The position numbers and the translations under genes are program-made. A stretch of DNA of 64,000 bases from Haladaptatus pallidirubidus. Lineage in GTDB: Archaea; Halobacteriota; Halobacteria; Halobacteriales; Haladaptataceae. The notes under the pieces are model-generated. The model saw only the letters and a list, made by a program, of their open reading frames with translations, did no database searches and had not been told where the DNA came from. The stretch covers positions 3,534,001-3,598,000 of the forward strand of contig NZ_CP085301.1 in assembly GCF_020700235.1 (NCBI RefSeq), read 5' to 3'. Positions 32,412 through 42,209 of the stretch are shown one piece after another (the first letter of the stretch is position 1; each line of letters starts with the position of its first letter).

Positions 32412-34510
32412 AGTTCGTCGGTGTCCACGGTCAGTCGAATGTCGATAGCTTGCACGCCGTCGGGCGTGGCGACGAGGGGGTTTACGTCCAGTTCGAGAAT
32501 CGCCGGGAAGTCGGTGACGAGTTGCGACAGTCGTTGAATACTTTCGACGATGCTTCCTACGTTTGCGGCGTCGCGGCCCCGCGCTCCTCGAAGCAGCGGC
32601 GCGGTTTCGATGTCGTTCACCATCTCGCGGGCCTCGCGTTCGCTCACGGGTGCGACCCGGAACGTCGTATCTTCGATGATTTCCACGAAGATGCCGCCCA
32701 ATCCGAACAGCAGGAGCGGGCCGAACTGCGGGTCGCGGTTCATCCCGATGATGGTTTCGGTGCCCGAATCGAGGTTCACCATCTCCTGCACCTGTACGCC
32801 GAGAATCGTCGCGTCGGGTTGGTAGTTGCGCGCCCGCGTCACGAGGTCTTCGTAGGCGTCGTACACGTCCTCGTCCGGAACGCCGACTTTCACGCCGCCG
32901 ATGTCGGATTTGTGCAGGATGTCGGGTGAAACGATTTTCATCACGACATCGCCCTCGATGTCCTGTGCGGCGTTCACCGCGTCCTCCGGGGCTTCCGCGA
33001 TAGCTCCCTTCGGCGTCGGGATTCCGTAGGCCGAGAGCAAATCCATCGCTTCCACGCCGAGGCGGTTGTCGCCGCGGTCTTTCGCCCGTGAGAGGATTTC
33101 CTCCGCGTGTTCTTCGTCCACCTCGAAGCGGGTCGGGTCTTCGTATTCGCGCTCGCTGATGTCGCGGAACGTGGCGAGGGCGTCTAAGCTCCGAACTGCG
33201 CGCGCCGGGTCGAAGTAGTTCGGAATCCCGTCCTCGCGGAGGGTTTCTTCTGCATTCTCGGTTCGTTCGCCGCCCATCATCGCCGCGGCGACGGGTTTGG
33301 CGTGCTTCGCTTGGAGTTCGCCGATTACCTCGGCGAGTTCTCCGTAGTCGAGCACTGCGGTCGGTGCGGAAAGCACGACCGCACACCCGACGTTATCGTC
33401 GGCTAACGCGATATCGACGGCTTCCGCGAAGCGGTCGATATCGGCGTCTCCGATGGTATCTATCGGATTGTAGATGTTGGCCTCCTCGGGGAGGGCCTCG
33501 GAAAGCGCGGACAGCGTGTCCTCCGAAAACGACGCCAGCGACAGCTCCGAATCGCCGACCGCGTCGGTGGTCATCACGCCCGGTCCGCCCGCGTTCGTGA
33601 CGATTGCCACGTCGTCCTTCTCGGGGAGCGGTTGCCCCGCCAATATTTGTGCGAAATCGAACAGTTCCTGGACTGTATCCACCCGCAGGACGCCCGCCTG
33701 TTCGAGACCCGCTTCGTAAGCCCGGTCGCTTCCCGCCAGCGTCCCCGTGTGCGAGGAGACGGCTTGCGCCCCGGCGTCGGTTCGTCCCGACTTGACCATC
33801 ACGATCGGCGTGTCGTCCGTCGCCTCGCGCGCGGACGAGATGAACTCCCCGCCGTCCTCGACGCCTTCGAGGTACGCAAGAATCACGTCCGTATCCGGGT
33901 CGTCGCCCCACGCTCGGACGAAATCCGTTTCGTCCAGCACGGCCTTGTTGCCGAGCGAGACGACGTCCTTGAAGCCGAGTCCCTCGTCGTTAGCCCAGTC
34001 GAGCACCGCGGTGATGAACGCGCCCGATTGGCTCATGAACGACATCGACCCGGACAGGGCGTTCTCCGGCCCGAACGTCGCGTTCAAACCGAGGGGCGTG
34101 CTCATCACCCCGAGGCTGTTCGGGCCGACGAGGTTGATGTCGTACTCCTCGGCGACTTCCTGCAACTCCCGTTCTCGTTCGGCCCCTTCGCTTCCCGTCT
34201 CGCCGAATCCCGCGGTGATGACGACGACGTTTTCGACGCCCGCCTCGCCAGCGCCGCGAACCACATCGACGGCGACGTGCGGCGGGACGACCACCACCGC
34301 GAGGTCGACGTCGGGCGCGGACGCGAGGTCGGGGTAGCAATCCAGCCCGAACACCTCGTCGTAGTTCGGGTTCACCGGCACCGTCTCGCCGTCGAAGTCG
34401 TCGCGCAGGTTCGTCACGATAGCGCGACCGATGGAGCCTTCGCTCTCTGTCGCTCCCACGACTGCGACGCGCGACGGCGCGAAAAGGTCTGAAAGTACGC
34501 GGTCACCCAT
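32408..34510 (-). CDS. ADP-forming acetate/acyl-CoA synthetase, fused alpha-beta
   Basis: 700 residues. N-terminal CoA-binding domain (VAVVGATESEGSIGRAI), CoA-ligase domain with the phospho-His site SSHTGTLAGSD, then the ATP-grasp domain (GIPTPKGAIAEAPEDAV, VVMKIVSPDILHKSDIGGVKVG, LDVNPLVATPDGVQAIDIR). It makes acetate or another acid plus ATP from acyl-CoA, ADP and phosphate; this is the main acetate-forming enzyme of haloarchaea. The stop overlaps the start of the phosphotransacetylase-like gene, which suggests the two are translated together and may be regulated together. Confidence 0.92.
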   Translation of the reverse strand: MGDRVLSDLFAPSRVAVVGATESEGSIGRAIVTNLRDDFDGETVPVNPNYDEVFGLDCYPDLASAPDVDLAVVVVPPHVAVDVVRGAGEAGVENVVVITAGFGETGSEGAERERELQEVAEEYDINLVGPNSLGVMSTPLGLNATFGPENALSGSMSFMSQSGAFITAVLDWANDEGLGFKDVVSLGNKAVLDETDFVRAWGDDPDTDVILAYLEGVEDGGEFISSAREATDDTPIVMVKSGRTDAGAQAVSSHTGTLAGSDRAYEAGLEQAGVLRVDTVQELFDFAQILAGQPLPEKDDVAIVTNAGGPGVMTTDAVGDSELSLASFSEDTLSALSEALPEEANIYNPIDTIGDADIDRFAEAVDIALADDNVGCAVVLSAPTAVLDYGELAEVIGELQAKHAKPVAAAMMGGERTENAEETLREDGIPNYFDPARAVRSLDALATFRDISEREYEDPTRFEVDEEHAEEILSRAKDRGDNRLGVEAMDLLSAYGIPTPKGAIAEAPEDAVNAAQDIEGDVVMKIVSPDILHKSDIGGVKVGVPDEDVYDAYEDLVTRARNYQPDATILGVQVQEMVNLDSGTETIIGMNRDPQFGPLLLFGLGGIFVEIIEDTTFRVAPVSEREAREMVNDIETAPLLRGARGRDAANVGSIVESIQRLSQLVTDFPAILELDVNPLVATPDGVQAIDIRLTVDTDEL

Positions 34511-34569
34511 CAGTTGAGGGTCGGTGGGGAACGGATTAAAAGTAGTCCCCGTCTTTCAAATTTCGAGAA

Positions 34570-34986
34570 TCAATTCCTCTCCAGTTCGTGCGCCCGTCGA
34601 ACCGCCGATTCGAGGGTGGTCTTTTCGGAGGCGAAATGAAGGTGCGTTCCGCAATTACAGTCCGACGCCCCGATTCCGGAAATCGGCGAAACCTCTCCAT
34701 CGAGGTTTCGGACGACCTCGCACTCCACGTCTTCCCCGGCAGTTCGCACGTCGTCATCCAACCGCGATTCCGGACTTCCGAGTAGATAGTCGATGTGCCA
34801 GTGACGGGCGTCGTTCTCCCTGGCCGCGACTCGCGCGTGGCGCGCCACGCGCGAGAAACCGCCCCGTCCGAAGGCGCTGCCGGTGTAAGCGTACCACCCC
34901 AAATCGAGTCCCCTCGTTCCTTTCGCACCAAATTCGATTTTGGTGGCGGTTTCGAGTTCGACCAGCAGGGTGTACGTCCCTTTCAT
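34570..34986 (-). CDS. DUF123 (GIY-YIG-like) protein
   Basis: 138 residues, MKGTYTLLVELETATKIEFGAKGTRGLDLGWYAYTGSAFGRGG. The YAYTGSAFG motif is the GIY-YIG-like centre of DUF123, and ARHWHIDYLLGSPE is the second conserved block. CNCGTHLHF near the end adds two Cys. The family is predicted to be a nuclease related to UvrC/GIY-YIG enzymes; substrate unknown. Its ATG overlaps the TGA of the DUF4149 gene by ATGA. Confidence 0.85.
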   Translation of the reverse strand: MKGTYTLLVELETATKIEFGAKGTRGLDLGWYAYTGSAFGRGGFSRVARHARVAARENDARHWHIDYLLGSPESRLDDDVRTAGEDVECEVVRNLDGEVSPISGIGASDCNCGTHLHFASEKTTLESAVRRAHELERN

Positions 34987-35411
34987 AGATGCGAGAGGAC
35001 GAGCGCGCCGGCCACCGCGAGCATGGTCACGCCGTTCAGTATCACCGACTGCTTGTGGTATTTTGCGAATCCCTCGTCGCCCGCTTCCTCCATCTTCGGG
35101 ATGAGTCTGGCATTGGCGTAGATGGTCGCGGCGAGCGCCACCAGCACGAGCGGTGCGACTAAAAATGCGGAAATCGATTCGAGCATTTCCTCGCTCCCGG
35201 CGATTATCGCGGCGCTGACCGCGGTAAATCCGAGAATTTCGCCGAATTCGTAGTATTTCGGAAAAATGGCGTTCACCACCTGTCCTGCGCCGCCGTCCAA
35301 CACGTCGAACGTCGTGGGTGCGCCGATGAACGAGAAGAAAACCATTGCTCCGAACCACATGCCGAGGGTTGCATTCAGCACAACCAGCATGCCGGTTTCG
35401 AGGAGGGTCAT
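34983..35411 (-). CDS. DUF4149-like membrane protein
   Basis: 142 residues, four helices: residues 7-30 (VVLNATLGMWFGAMVFFSFIGAP), about 55-72, 82-100 and 120-140. The GAPTTFDVL loop and YHKQSVILN motif fit the DUF4149 type. Function unknown. It is translationally coupled to the DUF123 gene that follows it. Confidence 0.75.
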   Translation of the reverse strand: MTLLETGMLVVLNATLGMWFGAMVFFSFIGAPTTFDVLDGGAGQVVNAIFPKYYEFGEILGFTAVSAAIIAGSEEMLESISAFLVAPLVLVALAATIYANARLIPKMEEAGDEGFAKYHKQSVILNGVTMLAVAGALVLSHL

Positions 35412-35471
35412 GGCAGAACAAACGAACGGAACCGAAATCGGTGTTTCGTTTGTTACTCGAGTTTTCCGGTC

Positions 35472-35948
35472 TCACTCGCTCACGTCCGCGACGGTGGCTC
35501 CAGACAGCTCCCGTAGTTTCTCGGGAGAAATCGGAAACACGGCTTTCGGCGTTCCCGCCGCACCCCACACCGTCTCAAATTCGGTGAGCGTCTCGTCCAG
35601 ATAAACGGGTAGTTCGCTGTCGTGGCAAAAGGGCGGCACGCCGCCGATGGACCAGCCGACGGTGTTTCGGATTTCGTTGGCGTCAGCCATCCCCACCTCG
35701 GTTTCGGGTACCTCGCGCAACTCCGCGAGCTTTTCCTCGCTCATTCGATTCGCGCCGCTGGTGACGACCACGACGAGGTCGTCACCTGCACGAAAGACGA
35801 GACTGCTGGCGATTTGAGCCACATCACAGCCGATTGCTCGGGCGGCGTCTTCGGCGGTTTTCGTCCCTTCCGGAAACTCGTGAACGTCCACGTCGAAGTC
35901 GTATTCGTTTCGGGCGCGGTCTTCGAACTCGCTGGCTCGTTCGTGCAT
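35472..35948 (-). CDS. YbaK/EbsC-type aminoacyl-tRNA deacylase
   Basis: 158 residues from MHERASEFEDRARNEYDFDVDVHEFPEGTKTAEDAARAIGCDVAQIASSLVF. Conserved blocks VVVVTSGANRMSEEKLAELREV and VGWSIGGVPPFCHD are those of YbaK/ProX editing domains, which clear mischarged tRNA (often Cys-tRNA-Pro) in trans. An in-frame upstream Met at about 36004 is less likely because the homologous proteins start at MHERA. The upstream receptor frame overlaps its start. Confidence 0.9.
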   Translation of the reverse strand: MHERASEFEDRARNEYDFDVDVHEFPEGTKTAEDAARAIGCDVAQIASSLVFRAGDDLVVVVTSGANRMSEEKLAELREVPETEVGMADANEIRNTVGWSIGGVPPFCHDSELPVYLDETLTEFETVWGAAGTPKAVFPISPEKLRELSGATVADVSE

Positions 35949-38332
35949 GACGGAAATGTTGTTCGAAACGCCAAATCGGTGATGGTGGCGGTAATCGAAA
36001 CTCATCGCCGGACCGAAAAAGAGGAAAACCGATTCTACTGCGATCGTCAGAATCGTCCGCGTCGTCCTGATACGCGACGTGGAAGTCGTCAACCGTAGCT
36101 GCGAGCGACTCGGCTTTCCGGGCGAGCGATTCGGCGCTCTGGGACACTTCGCCGAGGGATGCAGTTTGCTCTTCTGCGGCGGCCGCGACGTCCTCGGCTT
36201 CTTCGGCAATCTGCTCTCCGATTTGGCTCACATCGTCCACCATGGCGACGACGTCCGCGGTCGTCGCCGCCTGCTCGTCCGTCACGTCGTTTATGTCCTC
36301 GACGGTCACTTCCGCTCTCGCTCGAACGGTTTCGATGCGTTGTTCGATGTCGCCGACCGCCTCTTTCGTTTCGTTTGCGAGTTCTTTCACTTCGTTCGCG
36401 ACGACTTCGAAGCCGTCGGTGGAACCGTCCGCACTCGCCGCCTCGATGTTCGCGTTCAACGCGAGCATGTTCGTCTGGTCGGCGATGGAGCGAATCAGTT
36501 CGACCACGTCACCGATGCGTTCGATTTCCGTTTCCAGTTCTTCGATGTGTTCCCGATTCGATGGCCGCCATCTCTTCGATTGCGGCCTGTGCCGCCTCCC
36601 GACCGTCCTCGCCGAGCGTTTCCGCGTGGTTGGCCGATTCGGCGACTTGGTCGGCGGAGGCCGCGATCTCTTCGATGGTCGCCGACAGCTCGCTCATCTC
36701 TCCCGCGGTGTGTTCGAGGCGTTCGGACTGCTCGACCGCCCCTTCGGACATCAACTGTGTCGATTCGGTGACCTGCCGACTCGCCTGTTCGATTTCGTCG
36801 GTGCTCGCGGTCACTTCCTGACTCGCCGCGGTGACGGTTTCCGCGAACTCGTTGACGTCGCGTATCGTCGCTTCGAGTTCGTCCATCATCTGGTTGAACT
36901 CGCGGGCGATGTCGGTCATCGGTTGCGTCGGGCTTTCCGTCGCCATCCGCTGTGTGAGGTCGCCGTCCGCGGCCTGCCCCATCACCGTACTGAACTCGTT
37001 GGCCTTGCGCTGAAGCGCCGCGTTGAGTTGCTCGGCCTCTTGCTGTGCCGACTCCGCCCGCGCCTGCGATGCCTCCGCCTCGGCGCGGGCGCGTTCGATA
37101 TCCGTCACCATCGCTCGAAGGTCGGTTCGCATTTCCTCTAGCGTCTCGCCGAACTCGCCGGGAACCTCCTTATCGAACACCGGCGCGTCGAACTCCTTCC
37201 GAGAGAGGGCGTCCGCCTGTTCTGCCACCGTATTCAGGTATTCGTGCATGGATTCGAACGAACCGAACAACGTTCCCATCTCGTCTTCTCGTTTCGTTTT
37301 CGGGAGTTCCGCGTCGAGTCGTCCGGCGGAAATCTCGTCCGCCGTCTTCGAAACGGTCGCAAGCGACTGCGCGGTTCCGCGGCCGATAGAGAGTCCGACG
37401 ACCACGAGCATCAGCACGGCCATCACCACGAGTACCCCGATGTTCTGCGTAACGTGTGTTTGGAGCGCGAATGCGGATTCGACCGGAACCTGATACAGCA
37501 GAATCCAGTCCGTTCCGACGACGGGCGTGTACGCCATAACCGCCGACTTGCCGTCGGCTCCGGACGTTCGTTTGATGTCGCTGTTACCCGAGAGACCGTC
37601 CGCGATGGCGGCGCTCGCGTCGTCACCGTACCCCGACAGCAAGCGGGCGTTCTGGTTGTCGAGAACCACGGTTCCCTCTCCGTTCACGACCGTCATGTCG
37701 CCCGTCGCAATCGGCGACGAAAGAGCGTGTGAACGCTCGGTCAGCGACGTCGTCATGACGACCATCCGATTCGAATCGGCGGTCGGTGCGACGAACGCGG
37801 TCACCGGTTCGCCGCTCTCCTCGTACGGATTCATCACTTGAACGGAATCCGAACCGGACACGGATAGCGAGCCGTTCGCCCACGCGGCGTCGCTCGCCGA
37901 CGGTGATGTCCCGACTAACTCGTCCGTCGTGCTGGCGAGCACCGTTCCGTTTCGGCTATCGACGTAGTGAATCGCCCGCACATCGTTCGGGAGGTCGATG
38001 AGTTTCCGCTCGACGAGCGCCTGTCGCTCCGAGTTGGTCTGATTCGCGGACACCGATTCGGCGAGGAACCGCGTCGTCGAACGCTTCTTCGTGACCCATT
38101 TGTGCAGGGCCTCCGCCTCGCCTTTCGCCGAGTTGTTGATTTCCGTGCGGTTTTCTTCCTGCACGAGCTGTTTGGTGTCGAAGTGGATGTAGAACCCGAT
38201 AGACGAGATGAGAATCAGTATCGTGAACAACACCGTCCCGAACTTCGCTGCGTAGCTTCGCCTGATTCGCGTCGGGAGCACTCCCTCGATTCGGCTCTGG
38301 ATACCGCGACGGGAATCGTCGGAGTCGGTCAC
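35824..38332 (-). pseudogene. methyl-accepting chemotaxis transducer, frameshifted
   Basis: The first frame (36509-38332) starts MTDSDDSRRGIQSRIEGVLP, with helix GTVLFTILILISSIGFYIHF, an outside sensor domain (about residues 55-285, LASTTDELVGTSPS), a second helix VLVVMAVLMLVVVGLSIGRG, HAMP and coiled coils. At about 36556 one base is missing compared with the expected REHIEELETEIER and the frame ends in RRTGNGNRTHR. The signalling tip IRSIADQTNMLALNANIEAA continues in the next frame (35824-36507). That frame also runs into the YbaK gene. Function would be chemosensing with CheA/CheW. It overlaps the binding-protein gene by ATGA. Confidence 0.85.
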
Positions 38333-39570
38333 TGTTCCATCTTCCCTTCGAAAAAGGACGAACGCAGGAGTTCGAGTTCGGTGATTGCGCCCCCGTCCAC
38401 CTGCTCGATGATGTAGGCGTTGAGCGGTTCGAGATTCGCGTTCAAATCGACCGAACTCGACGCACCTTGATAGTTCACGTCCCTGCCAGCGTCGATGAGC
38501 GTACTGGCGCGCTCGAAGTCATCGACCGAAACCGTCTGGCCGCGTCCGCCCGAAACGGAGACGAGGTTGTTACTGATGGCGGTCGCAGACGCTTCTCCTG
38601 CACTTTCCATCGCGAGGGCCATTAAAAACAGACCGTCGTAGGCCTGCTGCGTGTAGGCCGCGAGCGGCGCGATGTCGCGGAGTTTCTGTTCGAGTTCGAT
38701 GGCGCCGGTCGTGTTCGTCGCGGCCACCGACGCGCTGTACATGCCGTCCATGTGCGGGGGAATCTCGCTCGGAAGGAGTCCTTCGCTGAGGACGTATTCG
38801 CCCTCGTAGGAACTCTCGACCAGCGCTTCGAGAACCGTCGTGTTACCGGATTCACTGGCGAATGCGACCGCATCCGCACCGGACTCCACAATTTTCTTGA
38901 TTTCCATCGAATACGTTTCCCGTCCGGTCGGGAACGGGACCGATGCGACCACGTCGCCGGAAACGTTGGATTCGATGGTATCCGCGAGTCCCGCACCGAA
39001 GCTGTTGTCCACGTACAGAGTAGCAACGCTTTCCACACCGACGTAGCGGTCACTGTTGAGCACTTTCGCCATCACGAGCGCCTGCTGGATGTCGTTCGCG
39101 GCGGTGCGTCCGAAGAACTTCGTCCCGTTCGACAGACCCGCCGTCGCAAGCGCGGGATGCGTACTCGACGGACTCACCGCGAAGATATCTTTGTTCGGCA
39201 GTTCCTCCGCGAGAACCATCGCGATGTCGGTGACGACCGGGCCGACGAATCCGATGACACCGACATCGGAGAGCGTTTTCAGTGCGTCTTTCGCCTGTTT
39301 CGGGTCGAGTGCGGTGTCTTCGACCGTGAGTTCGATTTCGCGGCCGAGTGGGCCACCTTCCTGATTTACATCGGTGACCGCCTGCTCGATTGCTCGTTGA
39401 TGGTGTTCGGCGACGGTTCCGAGAAAGCCATCGGCCGATAGGGGAAGAACCGCACCCAGTTGAATCGGTGAACGGCCGAGTTTGCCACCGAGACAACCGG
39501 CGAGTGCGCCGGTCGCTGGAAGTGTACTGGCGAGACGAATATATATTATTCTCCACACATCAGTATTCAT
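38329..39570 (-). CDS. branched-chain-amino-acid-type binding lipoprotein, chemoreceptor partner
   Basis: 413 residues from ATG 39570. The lipobox LAGC places Cys at residue 25-26. Then QLGAVLPLSADGFLGTVAEHHQRAIEQAVTDVN is the typical first lobe of LivJ-type (periplasmic binding fold I) proteins; VGVIGFVGPVVTDIAM, VSPSSTHPAL and LYVDNSFGAGLADT follow. No permease gene is nearby. Its stop overlaps the start of the chemotaxis transducer, the same arrangement as BasB/BasT or CosB/CosT in Halobacterium, so it likely presents a ligand to the receptor rather than to a transporter. Confidence 0.85.
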   Translation of the reverse strand: MNTDVWRIIYIRLASTLPATGALAGCLGGKLGRSPIQLGAVLPLSADGFLGTVAEHHQRAIEQAVTDVNQEGGPLGREIELTVEDTALDPKQAKDALKTLSDVGVIGFVGPVVTDIAMVLAEELPNKDIFAVSPSSTHPALATAGLSNGTKFFGRTAANDIQQALVMAKVLNSDRYVGVESVATLYVDNSFGAGLADTIESNVSGDVVASVPFPTGRETYSMEIKKIVESGADAVAFASESGNTTVLEALVESSYEGEYVLSEGLLPSEIPPHMDGMYSASVAATNTTGAIELEQKLRDIAPLAAYTQQAYDGLFLMALAMESAGEASATAISNNLVSVSGGRGQTVSVDDFERASTLIDAGRDVNYQGASSSVDLNANLEPLNAYIIEQVDGGAITELELLRSSFFEGKMEQ

Positions 39571-39783
39571 ATATACAGATGAATAGGCAAATCGAGGATA
39601 ATCCTTTCGGTTCACATATCAGTCGTGATAATTGGCGGGTTATTTGTTGACAGTATAACGCTGATTCGACGTAACACGCAAAAGTTGCAAGGCAGGGACG
39701 GATGACAGTCGGTCGCAAACGAACGTTTCATATTCACAACGCTACGAAGCGATGGTTTAGAACCTGCGGGTCGAAGACGGGGT

Positions 39784-40158
39784 ATGGAGTTCGAAGTCAG
39801 CACGTCGAAACGAGTGGACGTCGTCGATATTACCGAGCAGATTGAACGGCGGGTTTTTTCCGATGCCGATACCTGTACCGTTTTCGTCCCGCATACGACC
39901 GCGGGTGTGGTCGTGAACGAGAACGAATCTCGGCTGCTCGCCGACCTCGAAACTGCTCTTTCGTCGCTCGTTCCCGAGAGTGGAGGATATCAGCACGACG
40001 AGGTAGACGACAACGCGGACGCACACTTACGTTCGTTGCTTCTCGGTTCCAGCGTTACGATTCCCGTCACGAATGGCAGCCTCGCGCTCGGCACGTGGCA
40101 GTCGGTACTGTTCGTGGACTGCGACGGCCCGCGAACCCGGCGAATTATTATCAGATAA
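39784..40158 (+). CDS. yjbQ: YjbQ-family protein (UPF0047)
   Basis: 124 residues. Conserved VFVPHTTAGVVVNENES with the His-Thr-Thr site, YQHDEVDDNADAHLRSLLLGSSVTIPVTNGSLALGTWQSVLFVDCDGPRTRRI, which contains the metal-binding HDE and NADAH motifs. Members are often annotated as secondary thiamine-phosphate synthase on the basis of weak activity; the true role is uncertain. Converges with the zinc-ribbon gene and overlaps it by eight bases. Confidence 0.93.
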   Translation: MEFEVSTSKRVDVVDITEQIERRVFSDADTCTVFVPHTTAGVVVNENESRLLADLETALSSLVPESGGYQHDEVDDNADAHLRSLLLGSSVTIPVTNGSLALGTWQSVLFVDCDGPRTRRIIIR

Positions 40159-40450
40159 ACCGCGTGCCGCAGTTCGTACACTCGACTTTCTTCTTGCCCG
40201 TGGCGGTTCGCTCCACCGAGAGCGAACCGCCGGAACTGCACTCCGGACAGACGCTCTTCCCAGTTTCGCTGGCTTGGTGCTGTGCCATCCACCGCAGGTT
40301 TTTCTCGGCGTGGTGGAGGCGGTCTTTCGTCGTTTCGAGCTCGTCGCGAAGGGCTTTGACTTGCGATTGGAGGTCATCCGCCTGCGAATCGTTCGTCGTC
40401 TGCTGGTCGTCCGAGGTGCCCGTCGTGGTTTCCGATTCGTTTACCGTCAT
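40151..40450 (-). CDS. coiled-coil zinc-ribbon protein
   Basis: 99 residues. After an acidic, Thr-rich start (MTVNESETTTGTSDD) comes a helix ADDLQSQVKALRDELETTKDRLHHAEKNLRWMAQH with heptads, then a zinc ribbon made from CPECSSGGS and CTNCGTRFI. Typical haloarchaeal mini-protein; role unknown. The last codons overlap the yjbQ 3' end on the other strand. Confidence 0.75.
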   Translation of the reverse strand: MTVNESETTTGTSDDQQTTNDSQADDLQSQVKALRDELETTKDRLHHAEKNLRWMAQHQASETGKSVCPECSSGGSLSVERTATGKKKVECTNCGTRFI

Positions 40451-40560
40451 TGCTATCTATCCTTGTTGCGTGCTATCTCTAGTCACATCAGGGGAGAATA
40501 AAAGCTTGTGGGCAAAAGTTGCGGGAACCAATCGCGTGTGAAAACGAGTCGGAGAACGAG

Positions 40561-42132
40561 TTAATCGGCCGTTGAGTCCGAACCGCGACCGGTGCCGAAT
40601 CGCTCCATCGCGGTTTCGAAATCGCTCTCGTCCTCGGTTATGGCTTCCCACGCTTCGAGGCCGCGCTCCCCGCGGGTTCCTTCGACCGTGTTGTCGAGGA
40701 CGAACGCGACGAGACCGCCGACGGCCATCCCGGTTCCGAGGATGACGTACAACGTGTTCGAAACGAGGTCGGTACCCAAGGCGGGGCCGAGCACCGCGAC
40801 GTTCGCCAATCCTTGCTGGAACAGTTCCGCGCCGGTCTGGCTTTCGGTGCCGAGACCGCCGATGTACGCCGGAATCGCGAGCCCGGCGAACATGGCGAAG
40901 CCGACGATGAACAGGTTGCGCTGGGAATCCAAATCGACGTATTTCAGGTTCGACAAGCCGACAGCGGCGATTTGTCCGAACATGGCGATGAACAGGCCGC
41001 CGATGATGGGCGCAGGAATCGTCGCGACGAGTTGGCCGAAGTAGCCGACGAACCCGACGACCAGCATCAGGATCGCTCCGATTTGGACGACGTGGCGCGA
41101 GGCCACGCCGGTCAGGCCGATTGCGCCGATGTTTTCGGAGTAGGAAGTCGAACCGTTTCCGGTTCCCATGACCCCGGCGAAGACGCTAGCGATGCCCTCC
41201 ATTCCGATACCGTGGTCGATGCGCTTTCTGCTCGGGGCGCCGACGCCCGACAGTCGGGCGACGGCGTGGTAGTCGCCGAAGCTTTCTATCATCGACGCGA
41301 CGACGCCCGCGAACATGCCGATGATGTACGGAAGCGTAAATTTCGGCATTCCCCACTGGAGGGGCATCACTGGCTGAATCGGTTGGGCACTCGCCACTTT
41401 CCCAAGCGCTACGTAACCCGGCGTTCCGGGCGCGTAAAATCCGGTCACCGACAGCATCGCGGCGATGAACCACGCCGAAACGACGCCGAGGAGGACGGGG
41501 AACAGCCGAAACGCGCGGTGATTATCGAGATACTGCGAGAAGAGAACGATGAGACCGACCGTTAGGCCGACGAGCCACCAGTTCTGATTGGACGCCGCAA
41601 TCTGCGGAACGTTGAACAGCGACAGGCCGATGAGCGCGATGGTCGGCGCGATGACGACCGGCGAGAGGTACTTTTTCAGTCGGCCCATCAAGCCCAGATA
41701 GCCGACCAGCACCTCGACGGCGGCCGCCGCGATGACCGCTCCCTGTAGTTCGAGCAGGGTGACGCGCCATCCGCCGCCGATAACGGCGATAATTGCCAAC
41801 GCGGGCGCGAGCATCGAAAACGTCGCCCCCTGCACGATTGGGTACCGGTTGCCGAACGTCGTCTGAGCCAGCGTGGCGAGTCCGGAGACGACGAAGAAGG
41901 TGCCAACGAACTGCGCGGTCTGGTCTGCGGGCATCTCCATCGCGCCCGCGAGCGCCAGCGGAACGGCGATGTTCGCGCCGATCATCGTGAGGTAGTGTTG
42001 AAATCCCAGCAGAACCGATTCCCCGGTCGGCGGTTTGTCCTCGATACCGTACTCCACGAACGACGCTTCCTCCAACGCCGCGTCGTTCGCATCCGCCGAC
42101 TCCCCATCCGTATCACCTGTCGTTCCTGTCAT
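40561..42132 (-). CDS. NCS2-family nucleobase permease
   Basis: 523 residues with about 14 helices. Starts with a 25-residue acidic tail, then LLGFQHYLTMIGANIAVPLALAGAM. Motifs: GNRYPIVQGATFSMLAP, SMIESFGDYHAVARLSG (the NCS2 substrate Glu), GVMGTGNGSTSYSENIGAIGLTGVASRHV (conserved TSYSEN loop). This family takes up uracil, xanthine, guanine or uric acid with protons or sodium. The substrate is not certain from the sequence. Single gene unit. Confidence 0.9.
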   Translation of the reverse strand: MTGTTGDTDGESADANDAALEEASFVEYGIEDKPPTGESVLLGFQHYLTMIGANIAVPLALAGAMEMPADQTAQFVGTFFVVSGLATLAQTTFGNRYPIVQGATFSMLAPALAIIAVIGGGWRVTLLELQGAVIAAAAVEVLVGYLGLMGRLKKYLSPVVIAPTIALIGLSLFNVPQIAASNQNWWLVGLTVGLIVLFSQYLDNHRAFRLFPVLLGVVSAWFIAAMLSVTGFYAPGTPGYVALGKVASAQPIQPVMPLQWGMPKFTLPYIIGMFAGVVASMIESFGDYHAVARLSGVGAPSRKRIDHGIGMEGIASVFAGVMGTGNGSTSYSENIGAIGLTGVASRHVVQIGAILMLVVGFVGYFGQLVATIPAPIIGGLFIAMFGQIAAVGLSNLKYVDLDSQRNLFIVGFAMFAGLAIPAYIGGLGTESQTGAELFQQGLANVAVLGPALGTDLVSNTLYVILGTGMAVGGLVAFVLDNTVEGTRGERGLEAWEAITEDESDFETAMERFGTGRGSDSTAD

Positions 42133-42209
42133 ACCTTCTCAGTCGCGATCTGTTGTTCGGATTCCTCGTAATCGGCATAAAAGTGCCGTTACGAACTCCG
42201 GAGGAAAAA

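Noticed and set aside
36509..36600. Programmed frameshift in the chemoreceptor
   Set aside because: No slippery heptamer or downstream structure seen; the family is normally unshifted, so a mutation or error is simpler.
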